Positions 1 to 6,793 are shown, counted from the first letter of the stretch. The stretch: DNA of 7,130 nt from Lachnospiraceae bacterium UBA1066 (GCA_002316215.1 DCDB01000312.1:1-7130), one strand, 5' to 3'. A program made the numbers and translations. Notes: generated by a model not told the origin, from the letters alone.

Positions 1-86
1 GGGTTCGGCAGTTCTTCATCCGACGTCTTTATGAAAGTCATCTCTTTTCCGCCAAGTCCGACGGGTACTTTTGTCTCCTCCGGCAT
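1..86 (-). CDS. N-terminal fragment of the gene after apt; possibly RelA/SpoT-type (p)ppGpp synthetase
   Basis: Reading leftward from an ATG at 84-86, 28 codons remain open and run off the window edge. The peptide starts MPEETKVPVGLGGKEM and continues through an acidic stretch to ELPN. A strong purine-rich ribosome binding site (AGGGGGG, 91-97) lies four bases before the ATG, so the start is well supported. The gap to the apt stop codon is only 18 bases, so the two genes are almost certainly co-transcribed. No domain is visible in so short a fragment. The suggestion of relA rests only on the common Firmicutes order recJ-apt-relA; the residues themselves are not diagnostic. High confidence that this is a gene start, low to moderate for the product. 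Confidence 0.6.
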   Translation of the reverse strand, partial: MPEETKVPVGLGGKEMTFIKTSDEELPN

Positions 87-104
87 AAGTCCCCCCTATT
101 CATG

Positions 105-635
105 TCATTTTCCGGGATACGCTATTACGCTCTCCACACTATAATTTTTCAGTCTTTCACGGCCTTCAAGCCCGGCAAGCTCCATCAGGAAAACCATACG
201 GACGACTTCTCCCCCCAGCTGTTCAACCAGATGGGCTGCGGCTTCAACAGTGCCGCCGGTTGCAATCAGGTCATCGATGATGACAACCTTCTGTCCCGGT
301 TTGATTGCATCTTTATGCATCTCAATCGTTGCCTGGCCATACTCAAGATCATATGTCTGCTGAACCGTCTCGCAGGGAAGCTTGCCTTTCTTACGGATCA
401 TGACAAACGGTTTATGAAGATTATAAGCCACCGGCATCCCGAAAATGAATCCCCTCGATTCCGTCCCGGCAATAACGTCGAAATCAAGGTCTTTCACCTT
501 CTCCTGGATTCCGTCAATCGCCAGCTTAAGTCCGTCCGGATCCTGCAGCACGCTCGTAATATCTCTGAACATAATGCCTTTCTCAGGGAAATCCGGAATT
601 GTTCTCACATAATCTTCAACCTTCTCTTTAACCAT
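105..635 (-). CDS. apt: Adenine phosphoribosyltransferase
   Basis: Makes AMP from adenine and PRPP in the cytoplasm (purine salvage). The 176-residue product has the usual family length. It opens with the typical VEDYVRTIPDFPEKGIMFRD segment (about residues 6-25), has ESRGF at 59-63, the flexible-loop segment RKKGKLP at 81-87, and the PRPP-binding loop VVIIDDLIATGGT at 117-129, with its acidic pair and the ATGGT phosphate loop intact. An in-frame ATG at 651-653 would add six residues (MHRRFA), but an ideal AGGAGGT sits between the two ATGs and serves the inner one, so 635 is chosen. The gene is preceded by a 196-base leader after recJ, which may carry its own promoter, and is followed 18 bases later by the partial gene at 1-86. 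The identification is secure. Confidence 0.97.
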   Translation of the reverse strand: MVKEKVEDYVRTIPDFPEKGIMFRDITSVLQDPDGLKLAIDGIQEKVKDLDFDVIAGTESRGFIFGMPVAYNLHKPFVMIRKKGKLPCETVQQTYDLEYGQATIEMHKDAIKPGQKVVIIDDLIATGGTVEAAAHLVEQLGGEVVRMVFLMELAGLEGRERLKNYSVESVIAYPGK

Positions 636-640
636 CGCAA

Positions 641-647
641 ACCTCCT
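641..647 (-). promoter_or_regulatory. Ribosome binding site that fixes the apt start
   Basis: AGGAGGT on the minus strand, a near-perfect anti-16S match, with six bases between the AGGAGG core and the ATG at 633-635. It lies downstream of the alternative ATG at 651-653 and so cannot serve it. This is why the shorter apt protein is annotated. Confidence 0.9.
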
Positions 648-660
648 GTGCATAAAATTT

Positions 661-689
661 ACTATATAAATTCCGCCCTCACGCCTTAA
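661..689 (-). promoter_or_regulatory. Weak candidate apt-proximal promoter
   Basis: The minus strand has TATAGT at 661-666 (one mismatch to TATAAT), 17 bases downstream of TTAAGG at 684-689 (half matching TTGACA). Transcription would start near 654, giving a very short apt leader. The -35 match is poor and the region is AT-rich, so chance is plausible. It competes with the candidate at 770-798. Confidence 0.25.
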
Positions 690-723
690 CTCTTTATTAT
701 TAATATTTCAACCTGACGCCTTA
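677..723. repeat. 12-base direct repeat in the apt leader
   Basis: On the minus strand TAAGGCGTCAGG (712-723) recurs as TAAGGCGTGAGG (677-688), with one mismatch and a 35-base offset. The upstream copy overlaps the foot of the stem-loop at 718-751. Such spacing could fit a pair of regulator sites or a small RNA duplication. No known operator is recognised. Confidence 0.5.
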
Positions 724-751
724 CTGCAGATATATGAAATCTGCTGCAGGC
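718..751 (+). terminator. Stem-loop in the apt leader, terminator-like on the plus strand
   Basis: The core stem is GCAGAT/ATCTGC around a short AT-rich loop. It is extended, with an A-A mismatch, a G-U pair and a bulge, to an outer GCC/GGC clamp. On the plus strand it is followed by ATTTTTTAAA (752-761), the layout of an intrinsic terminator, although no plus-strand gene is seen to the left of it. On the minus strand, the direction of apt, there is no U-tract after the stem. There it would be a structured element at the start of the apt leader RNA. The structure is clear; the role is inferred. Confidence 0.5.
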
Positions 752-769
752 ATTTTTTAAATATTTCTT

Positions 770-798
770 AGTATAGCATCTTTCCTCTGTTTATGAAA
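770..798 (-). promoter_or_regulatory. Candidate extended -10 promoter for apt
   Basis: The minus strand carries TGCTATACT (770-778), an extended -10 (TG-N-TATACT) with one mismatch to TATAAT. A weak -35 (TTTCAT, 793-798) lies 17 bases upstream. It is between the recJ stop and apt, and would give a leader of roughly 125 bases that begins just before the stem-loop at 718-751. It may let apt and the following gene be expressed independently of the secDF-recJ transcript. Confidence 0.45.
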
Positions 799-831
799 GC
801 ACCTATTCTCATTGAAAGTATGTAATCGTTC

Positions 832-2550
832 TCACTGGAAGTGCGTGATCACGATCTGGACACGGTTCCGCCCCATATAGGTATCGATTTCAGGGTAATA
901 AACGATGGAAACCTCCGGGCTCTTACTCACGCGTTCATAAAGAGCGTCTACGTCCTTAAAGCTCAATCCGTCAAATGAAGGGCCCTCAACGGCCGGCTGA
1001 AAGCCGAGCTTCCGGGGATCAGAGTCCCCCGAAGCCGTCATCGAGCGGACTCTCATTTTAAGGACAGAATGATTGGCGCCGAAGATACGGGGATGCTCAC
1101 AGAAGACTTCTTTCTGGGCAAAGAGCGGCTTCGGATTTCCTTTGCCGAAGGGTGCAAGAAGTTCCAGCTCGCCGACCAGCTTTTCCGTAATATAGGAAAT
1201 TGGCATCGGAACATCAATCAGCACCTTCTCGGAGAAGTCATCCTCCGTAAGGCTGCAGGCTGCATTTATTTTTTTCCGGAAAATGCCGATATTTTCTTCT
1301 TTCAGCGAAAGGCCGGCCGCCATAGGATGCCCTCCGAACTTCGTCAGGGTGTCCTGCACGCCGACAAGTCCTTCGAACATGGAATAAGCCGGTGTCGAGC
1401 GTCCGGAGCCTTTGACTCCTTCCTCCCCATTTGTCAGGACGAAACAGGGATGCCCGTACTTTTCGCGTATCCGGCCTGCGACGATGCCGGCGAGGCTTTC
1501 GTGAACGTCCGGAAGATACAGCACAAAAATCTTATCGTTCTTTATTCCGCCTCCTTCAACGGCCGCTACGGCCTGGGTGACACCTGCTTCGGTCATAGCC
1601 TTCCGGCTGTCATTCAGGTTTTTAAGCTCAAGGGCCAGCTTACGGGCCTCTGTCTTTTCCTCTGCTTCAAGCAGAAGGCAGGCGCGCATGGCTGTATCCA
1701 GCCTGCCGCTGGCATTCAGGCACGGGCCCAGCACAAAACCGATCTGATAGGTATCCAGCTTTTTTATATCGGTTCCGCAGGCCTCCGCCAGCGAAAGAAG
1801 GCCGATATTTGAAGTCTCCTTCAGACGTTTTAAGCCTTCCTTTACAATAATCCTGTTCTCGCCCGTAAGATCGACAATATCCCCTACCGTCGCAAAGGCG
1901 GCATACTGCAGAAGGTTCATATCCCTGTCACCGCCCAGTGCAAGAATCAGCTTCCAGGCAACGGCTGCTCCGCAGAGGTTTTTATACGGATAGCTGTCGT
2001 CTTCCTGTTTGGGGTCGATTATGGCAGCGGCATCCTTCGGAAGCTGCAGGATTTCATGATGATCGGTTACAATGACCGTCATGCCGAGGCTTTTAGCCAG
2101 GGTTATCTGCTCCGAAGCCGAAATGCCGTTGTCGCAGGTCACGATTGTGTCAACTTCATCCACGCCTGCTTCCCGGATAAGGTTCTCATTTATCCCGTAG
2201 CCGTCTGTAATCCGGTTCGGGATCTTCAGATCAACCTCGGCTCCGAGTTCAGTAAGACCCTTTTTCAGGATATAGGAAGACATGATCCCGTCAATATCAT
2301 AATCACCGATGATCCGGATGCGTACTTTTGCACTGATTTTTTTCCGGAGAATCTCTACAGCTTCCGCCATTCCCTTAAGGAGAAACGGATCATGCAGACA
2401 TTCGGGACCCCCGTAAAGGTATTCGCGTATCGCATCCTCGCCGATGATGTCCCTGTTCCGGATCAGGCGCGCCGTGACCGGATCAATATTGAATTTTGCT
2501 GAAATTTCAGAAAAGTCCGCTTTCTTCGCGCAAACCACCCAGTTTTCCAT
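832..2550 (-). CDS. recJ: Single-stranded-DNA-specific 5'-3' exonuclease RecJ
   Basis: RecJ degrades single-stranded DNA 5' to 3' in recombinational and mismatch repair, using metal-ion catalysis. The 572-residue product is close to the E. coli type in length and much shorter than long Bacillus-type RecJ. DHH-domain motifs are intact and in order: DYDIDG at 83-88, TCDNG at 138-142, VTDHH at 161-165, and VGDIVDL at 222-228. The DHHA1 part shows GSGRS at 381-385 and GGHPMAAG at 406-413. The C-terminal portion from about 440 matches the RecJ OB-fold region but carries a loop of about 25 residues (503-527) that looks like an insertion. The ATG at 2548-2550 is the only sensible start; the upstream in-frame codons offer none. 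Its Shine-Dalgarno is unusually distant (13 bases). The gene follows secDF after 55 bases containing a hairpin, and precedes apt. Confidence 0.96.
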   Translation of the reverse strand: MENWVVCAKKADFSEISAKFNIDPVTARLIRNRDIIGEDAIREYLYGGPECLHDPFLLKGMAEAVEILRKKISAKVRIRIIGDYDIDGIMSSYILKKGLTELGAEVDLKIPNRITDGYGINENLIREAGVDEVDTIVTCDNGISASEQITLAKSLGMTVIVTDHHEILQLPKDAAAIIDPKQEDDSYPYKNLCGAAVAWKLILALGGDRDMNLLQYAAFATVGDIVDLTGENRIIVKEGLKRLKETSNIGLLSLAEACGTDIKKLDTYQIGFVLGPCLNASGRLDTAMRACLLLEAEEKTEARKLALELKNLNDSRKAMTEAGVTQAVAAVEGGGIKNDKIFVLYLPDVHESLAGIVAGRIREKYGHPCFVLTNGEEGVKGSGRSTPAYSMFEGLVGVQDTLTKFGGHPMAAGLSLKEENIGIFRKKINAACSLTEDDFSEKVLIDVPMPISYITEKLVGELELLAPFGKGNPKPLFAQKEVFCEHPRIFGANHSVLKMRVRSMTASGDSDPRKLGFQPAVEGPSFDGLSFKDVDALYERVSKSPEVSIVYYPEIDTYMGRNRVQIVITHFQ

Positions 2551-2563
2551 ACTGAATATTATG

Positions 2564-2570
2564 CTCCTTC
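2564..2570 (-). promoter_or_regulatory. Distant ribosome binding site of recJ
   Basis: GAAGGAG on the minus strand, with a 13-base spacer to the recJ ATG; 5-9 bases is usual. It begins only six bases after the terminator-like hairpin at 2577-2602. Long spacing plus the adjacent structure suggests low RecJ synthesis relative to SecDF. Confidence 0.7.
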
Positions 2571-2576
2571 TTTAAG

Positions 2577-2602
2577 AAAAGCCATGCTTTCGCATGGCTT
2601 TT
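2577..2602 (-). terminator. Terminator-like hairpin between secDF and recJ
   Basis: A perfect 11-base-pair inverted repeat, AAAAGCCATGC / GCATGGCTTTT, closed on the minus-strand RNA by a GAAA (GNRA) tetraloop. It starts three bases after the secDF stop codon and is followed by TTTTCTTAAAG, a short U-rich tail. This fits an intrinsic terminator or attenuator for the secDF message. Because recJ begins only 26 bases after the stem with no room for a promoter between, recJ must depend on readthrough or on a promoter inside secDF. The plus strand also has a T-rich tail, so the element could act in both directions. Confidence 0.75.
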
Positions 2603-2605
2603 CGT

Positions 2606-5011
2606 TTATTTTTTCTTCTTTTTACGGATAACGTTGGGGTTACGGGAACTGCGGACGCCTTCGGCTGCAGCCGTACCTTCAGCCGCATTCTTACCGCCTG
2701 CCTGATCAGTGGTTCCTGCAGGTTCGGAAGATGCAGCCGGTTTCTGCAGGGCAATCCTTGCCCGCATCGCCTGATACTCCTTTGCATCCTTGCCGATATG
2801 CGTTCTCATAAGGTGCCACAAAGGTCCGGTAATGAAGACAGAGGAGCAGGCACCGGCGACAATACCGACCATCATAGGAAGTGTAAATTCCTTGATTGAA
2901 GCCACGCCTACAAGGTAAAGAACAAAGATCGAAGCAAAGGTCGTCAGGTTCGTGTAAATGCTTCGCGTCAGGGTCTGGTTGACGGATTCATCTACTAGTT
3001 CGGTATAATCGCCGTTCTTCGGGAAGCTCGGAAGCTTTTCACGTATACGGTCGAAGATAACGATGGTCGAGTTGATGGAGTAGCCGAGGATGGTCAGCAT
3101 AACCGCGATGAAGGAACCGCCGACCGATACGCGAAGCAGCGCATAAGCCGCTAAGGTAATCAGTACGTCGTGTATCAGGGCGATGACGGCCGATGTTGCA
3201 AAGCGCATATCCTTGAACCGGATGAATATGTAGAGCAGCATCAGGACGACGGCGATGATAACTGCCAGAACCGCATCCCTGCGCATTTCATTTCCTACAG
3301 TCGCTGAAATATTTTCTGTCGTAATCTTACTTTCGTCGACGCTGAAGTTTTCGGCCAGCTTAGCGGAGAGATCTTCACGTTCCGTCACATTGAGATCGCG
3401 GGTCTTGATGATAACCTGATCCGATCCGACAACTTTCTGCATGGAGACATTGGCATCCCCCGTCACCTGCATGACAACAGGTTTGACTTTATCGTCAAGC
3501 TGCTGCAGAGTGTAATCTTCGTTAAACTCCACTGTCGTAGCGGTGCCGCCGAGGAACTCCAAAGAATAGTTCAAAGCCTTTTCGCCCTGCGCGGAATGAA
3601 CGATCATAGCGACAGGTCCAATCAGTATGCAGCAGAAGGCTATGACATAAGTATATTTTCTCATGCGGACAAACGAAATATGCGTTTCCTTTTTCGGGCG
3701 CGCCCAGACCTTCGGATTCTGAAGGCCGATGGAATAGACCGCCTGAACCAGCAGCTTCGAAATGACGCAGGCCGTGAACAGAGAAAGCACAACGCCGAGC
3801 GCCAGGGTCATAGCGAAGCCCCGGATCGTGCCCGTTCCAAGCGCGCCTAAGACGGCTGCTGCAATCAGCGTCGTAATGTTGCCGTCGAGGATTGCGGACA
3901 TGGCTTTGTGGAAGCCGGCATTGATAGCGCCCTGAACTGAGGTACCGGCCGTGATTTCTTCCTGTATACGCGCGTAGATAATGACGTTGGCGTCAACGGC
4001 CATGCCGATCGACAGGATAATACCTGCAATGCCGGGCAGCGTCAGCGTCAAATCGAAAGCATTTAAAAGGACGAGCATCAACGAAACGTAAATGAGAAGC
4101 GCAAAGGATGCGATGACGCCGGGAAGCATGTAAACAAAAATCATGATCAGCATGACGATGGCAAGACCGATGGCGCCGCCGATCAGAGATGTTTTGATAG
4201 CTTCCTGCCCGAGCTGGGCGCCGACGACATTGGAACGGAGTTCATTCAGCGTAAGGCTGAGTCCGCCGATACGGATATAGGAAGCGAGGTTCTTTGCCTC
4301 TTCAATGGTCGACATGCCTTCAATAACTGCCTTGCCGTCCGTGATTGCCGCGTTAACGGTGGGCACAGATACGAACTTTCCGTCATAGTAAATCCCGATG
4401 GACTGGCCGGCAGCATAAGCTGTCTGCGTAGCCGCCGCGAATTTCGTCGTTCCGTCCGCCGTAAAGGTCAGTTCAACGACGTATTTCTTGCCGGAAGTTT
4501 CATTTTCAACGGCGCCCTGGGCATCGCTGACATCCGAACCCTCACAGACGATGGAACCGTTCGCCTCCAGATTCTCGATGGTATCTTTAAGTTCATAAGC
4601 GCCGGTCGAGCTGTTGTAGGCGTAGTTGTCATTTCCGTCGGTGTTCTTCTGGGCAATGAAATAAAGTGAACCCGGAGTTCCGAGGTCTTCCAGAATCGTA
4701 TTGGCGTCGGTTACACCGGGGATTTCAACCGTGATACGGTTGGTTCCTTCCTGATAAACCTGAGCCTCATTCGAGTACTGCTGGACACGCTGCTGCAGCT
4801 TGTAAATGGTGTCCGACATGTCCGAAGCGGAAGGGTTCGCCGTATCCGCCTCGTAAGTGATGGAAACACCGCCGGACAAATCAAGACCTGTCTTGATGTT
4901 TTTCATGGCTCCGGTGCCTGTCGGCCCCCAGCCGACAAGAGCCGTAAAGCACATGAGCGCCGTCAGGGCTAATGCGATGATCACTACGATAATACTGGTC
5001 TTCTTCTTCAT
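2606..5011 (-). CDS. secDF: Fused protein translocase subunit SecDF
   Basis: An RND-type membrane protein that uses the proton gradient to help pull proteins exported by SecYEG out of the membrane. The 801 residues hold SecD (about 1-430) then SecF (about 445-740). Twelve membrane segments are visible, near 6-27, 274-295, 298-318, 321-342, 378-395, 397-424, 452-472, 579-597, 604-626, 631-654, 685-704 and 711-735. The large extracytoplasmic SecD domain (about 30-265) starts with GLDLSGG at 42-48. Motif GMAVDANV puts the conserved SecD aspartate at 340. SecF shows EFLGG at 485-489, LIHDVLITL at 612-620, GYSINSTIVIFDRIRE from 643, and QTLTR with the conserved Arg683. Ser648 occupies the position usually held by Asp. 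The tail (740-801) is Ala/Gly-rich and ends in RKKKKK. The start has AAAAGGGG nine bases upstream. Confidence 0.97.
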   Translation of the reverse strand: MKKKTSIIVVIIALALTALMCFTALVGWGPTGTGAMKNIKTGLDLSGGVSITYEADTANPSASDMSDTIYKLQQRVQQYSNEAQVYQEGTNRITVEIPGVTDANTILEDLGTPGSLYFIAQKNTDGNDNYAYNSSTGAYELKDTIENLEANGSIVCEGSDVSDAQGAVENETSGKKYVVELTFTADGTTKFAAATQTAYAAGQSIGIYYDGKFVSVPTVNAAITDGKAVIEGMSTIEEAKNLASYIRIGGLSLTLNELRSNVVGAQLGQEAIKTSLIGGAIGLAIVMLIMIFVYMLPGVIASFALLIYVSLMLVLLNAFDLTLTLPGIAGIILSIGMAVDANVIIYARIQEEITAGTSVQGAINAGFHKAMSAILDGNITTLIAAAVLGALGTGTIRGFAMTLALGVVLSLFTACVISKLLVQAVYSIGLQNPKVWARPKKETHISFVRMRKYTYVIAFCCILIGPVAMIVHSAQGEKALNYSLEFLGGTATTVEFNEDYTLQQLDDKVKPVVMQVTGDANVSMQKVVGSDQVIIKTRDLNVTEREDLSAKLAENFSVDESKITTENISATVGNEMRRDAVLAVIIAVVLMLLYIFIRFKDMRFATSAVIALIHDVLITLAAYALLRVSVGGSFIAVMLTILGYSINSTIVIFDRIREKLPSFPKNGDYTELVDESVNQTLTRSIYTNLTTFASIFVLYLVGVASIKEFTLPMMVGIVAGACSSVFITGPLWHLMRTHIGKDAKEYQAMRARIALQKPAASSEPAGTTDQAGGKNAAEGTAAAEGVRSSRNPNVIRKKKKK

Positions 5012-5053
5012 AATAATGTACCCCTTTTACCTCATTTTATAACCTGTATTTCT

Positions 5054-5072
5054 AAAGCCTTTCGGCTTTTTT
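5054..5072. terminator. Small GAAA-loop hairpin between scfB and secDF
   Basis: The minus-strand RNA forms AAAGCC-GAAA-GGCTTT, a six-pair stem with a GNRA tetraloop, preceded by an A-run and followed only by AGAAA. On the plus strand the same stem is followed by six T residues in total (5067-5072), a better intrinsic terminator layout. It lies in the 120-base gap between the scfB stop and the secDF start, where no clear promoter is seen. It may partially uncouple secDF from the scfAB message or mark an RNA processing point. The outer stem sequence matches that of the hairpin after secDF. Confidence 0.5.
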
Positions 5073-5131
5073 AACTCACTTTGTACTGCCGCCCGGCTTC
5101 TTTACTGCCTGGCCGCCATTGATCTGCGGTC

Positions 5132-6544
5132 TCAGTCTTCCTCAGCTTCCGCAGCTTTCAGCATAATCGCGCATTCCACACGCTTACGTTCGAGACGGCA
5201 GCCGATATCATAGACGTCGCAGATACCTCCTGTAAAATTATACGAATTCGCGGCGCAGCCCCCGCTGCAGTAAAAACGCGCAAAGCAGGAACGGCATTCT
5301 TTTTTGGCATAGACATTGACGTGCTTGAATTCCTTAACGATATCCGTGCGCAGGACGCCGGCATCGACATTTCCCAGAAGGAACTTTTCATTCCCGACGA
5401 ACTGATGGCAGGGGTAGAAATCCCCCCATGGAGTTACCGCCAGATACTCTGTTCCTGAGCCGCAGCCCGAAAGCCTCTTATAGACACATGGGCCACCTGT
5501 TAAATCTATCATAAAATGAAAGAAATTAAAACCCTTTCCTTCTTTTTTACGGCGAATCATTTCTTTTGCAAGGATGTCGTACTGTTCCATAAGATAAGGA
5601 ACATCCTCTTCTTTCAGTGCATAATCCGCTTCCTTAGGCGCAACGACCGGCTCTACCGAAATCTGGTCAAACCCCAGGTCAGCAAGATTCAGGACATCCT
5701 TCGAGAAATCAAGGTTCCAATGCGTGTAAGTTCCCCGGACATAATACTTTTTCCCGAGGTTTCTCCGCATTTCGGCGAACTTCAGGAATTTCGGGATGAT
5801 AAGGTCATAGCTTCCGCTTCCGTTCCTGAACGGTCTCATCCTGTCATGGACTTCCTTCCGTCCATCGACAGAAAGAACGACATTATCCATTTCACGGTTG
5901 CAGAATTCCATGATTTCATCATTCAGCAGCACACCGTTTGTCGTAATGGTAAAGCGGAACTTCTTCGGCCTGCCGTTTTTTAAGGATTCTGCTTCGAGAC
6001 CTCTTCCGTAGGCTACAAGCTGCTTTACAACTTCCCAGTTCATGAGAGGCTCTCCGCCGAAAAAGTCTACTTCCAGATTCTGCCGGCTGCCTGAGGATTC
6101 AATCAGAAAATCAAGGGCTTTCTTACCAACCTCAAAGCTCATGAGGGCACGGCGTCCGTGGTACTCTCCCTCCTCCGCGAAACAATATCTGCATGCAAGA
6201 TTGCAATCATGCGCAATGTGCAGGCAGAGGGCTTTGACAACTGTCGGCCGCTCGGCAAATTCTTCGATTGCCGGCGCATAGGGTTCCTCCGTAAAGAGCA
6301 TCCCATTATTTTTAAGTTCCTCTATTTCAGACAGCGCCTCATCGATTTCATCAGGCTCGCCGTATAAACCGATTTTTCCCGAAGGGTATTCATTTTCCAA
6401 TCTTCGGCGGATTTCCGCTTTATCTTTTGTTTCCTGCATAATACTTATTGCATCGTAGACGATGTCGTCAACGACATGAACCGAACCGCTCGGCACATCA
6501 AGGACAATGGACAGGCCATTGCTCTTATACTGATGAATCTGCAT
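5132..6544 (-). CDS. scfB: Radical SAM/SPASM maturase of the six-cysteine peptide SCIFF
   Basis: ScfB (CteB in Clostridium thermocellum) uses S-adenosylmethionine and iron-sulfur clusters to form a thioether crosslink in the SCIFF precursor. The 470-residue product has an N-terminal segment (about 1-95) in the place of the RiPP recognition element. The radical SAM core follows, with the cluster motif CNLACRYC (Cys114, Cys118, Cys121) and GGEP at 163-166. The C-terminal SPASM domain ligates auxiliary clusters: Cys361 and Cys379 in a C-X12-G-X4-C pattern, then Cys417, Cys420, Cys426 and Cys430 in CX2CX5CX3C, then Cys449, with further cysteines at 353, 442 and 458. All expected ligand motifs are present, so the enzyme looks functional. 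AAGGAG lies ten bases before the ATG. Its precursor gene scfA is 272 bases upstream, and secDF follows after 120 bases. Confidence 0.96.
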   Translation of the reverse strand: MQIHQYKSNGLSIVLDVPSGSVHVVDDIVYDAISIMQETKDKAEIRRRLENEYPSGKIGLYGEPDEIDEALSEIEELKNNGMLFTEEPYAPAIEEFAERPTVVKALCLHIAHDCNLACRYCFAEEGEYHGRRALMSFEVGKKALDFLIESSGSRQNLEVDFFGGEPLMNWEVVKQLVAYGRGLEAESLKNGRPKKFRFTITTNGVLLNDEIMEFCNREMDNVVLSVDGRKEVHDRMRPFRNGSGSYDLIIPKFLKFAEMRRNLGKKYYVRGTYTHWNLDFSKDVLNLADLGFDQISVEPVVAPKEADYALKEEDVPYLMEQYDILAKEMIRRKKEGKGFNFFHFMIDLTGGPCVYKRLSGCGSGTEYLAVTPWGDFYPCHQFVGNEKFLLGNVDAGVLRTDIVKEFKHVNVYAKKECRSCFARFYCSGGCAANSYNFTGGICDVYDIGCRLERKRVECAIMLKAAEAEED

Positions 6545-6570
6545 CCTGACTTCTCTCCTTACAATAAAAT

Positions 6571-6608
6571 AAGCAGCGGCTTCTTCCGCTGCGGATCTGC
6601 CGCCGCTT
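6571..6608 (-). terminator. Terminator/attenuator-like structure just upstream of scfB
   Basis: On the minus strand GCAGCGG-AAGAAG-CCGCTGC (6573-6592) is a perfect seven-pair hairpin followed directly by TTATTTTATT, a U-rich tail. The same 3' arm can instead pair with AAGCGGCGGC further upstream (6599-6608), giving a ten-pair stem with one G-U pair and an 18-base loop. Both folds end at the U-tract, which runs into the scfB ribosome binding site (6555-6560). This is the expected place for partial termination that would give more ScfA precursor mRNA than ScfB enzyme mRNA. The structure is seen; the role is inferred. Confidence 0.6.
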
Positions 6609-6610
6609 CC

Positions 6611-6700
6611 CGGGCATCTTTCGGCTGTTGTCTTTTCTTAAGACCGGCTTCCAATCCGATGCCGTTTCTTCTTCGGGCATTTTCCCGGCTGCCGTTTTCC
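6611..6700. repeat. Degenerate direct repeat in the scfA-scfB gap
   Basis: Plus-strand 6611-6637 and 6674-6700 are imperfect copies of about 27 bases. They share the blocks CGGGCAT, TTTC, GGCTG and TTTTC in the same order with small gaps. The motif TTCCGG also recurs three times between about 6697 and 6722. No convincing gene occupies the 272-base gap 6545-6816; it holds these repeats and two stem-loops. Confidence 0.4.
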
Positions 6701-6759
6701 GGAGTTTGCTTCCGGTTTCCGGCGAGCCGCACATTCCGCGCCCGTTTCCAAACATTGAA

Positions 6760-6793
6760 TGAGAGGGTCTGTGTTTGGCGACAGGCCCTCTCA
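6760..6793. terminator. Stem-loop 3' of scfA
   Basis: An inverted repeat lies 23 bases beyond the scfA stop. TGAGAGGG pairs with CCCTCTCA, and CTGT pairs with ACAG further in, with one position between them and an eight-base loop. That position is a C-A mismatch in the minus-strand RNA but a U-G pair in the plus-strand RNA. The U-rich tail (CTTATTTTT) is on the plus-strand side; the minus strand continues TTCAATGTTT, a poor U-tract. It could stabilise or trim the 3' end of scfA mRNA, or stop plus-strand transcription into scfA. The structure is strong; the direction is uncertain. Confidence 0.6.

Noticed and set aside
636..653. Longer apt start adding MHRRFA
   Set aside because: The best Shine-Dalgarno lies between the two ATGs and can only serve the inner one, which also gives the usual family N-terminus.
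636..763. Purine riboswitch in the apt leader
   Set aside because: The conserved loop sequences and three-way junction of that class are absent; only a single hairpin and a direct repeat are seen.
1069..1812. A 247-codon plus-strand frame opposite recJ
   Set aside because: It is antisense to the fully conserved RecJ coding sequence and shows no domain of its own. The same applies to the other plus-strand frames opposite apt, recJ, secDF and scfB.
5036..5041. A TATAAA -10-like site just before secDF
   Set aside because: No acceptable -35 is found about 17 bases upstream, and the segment is simply AT-rich.
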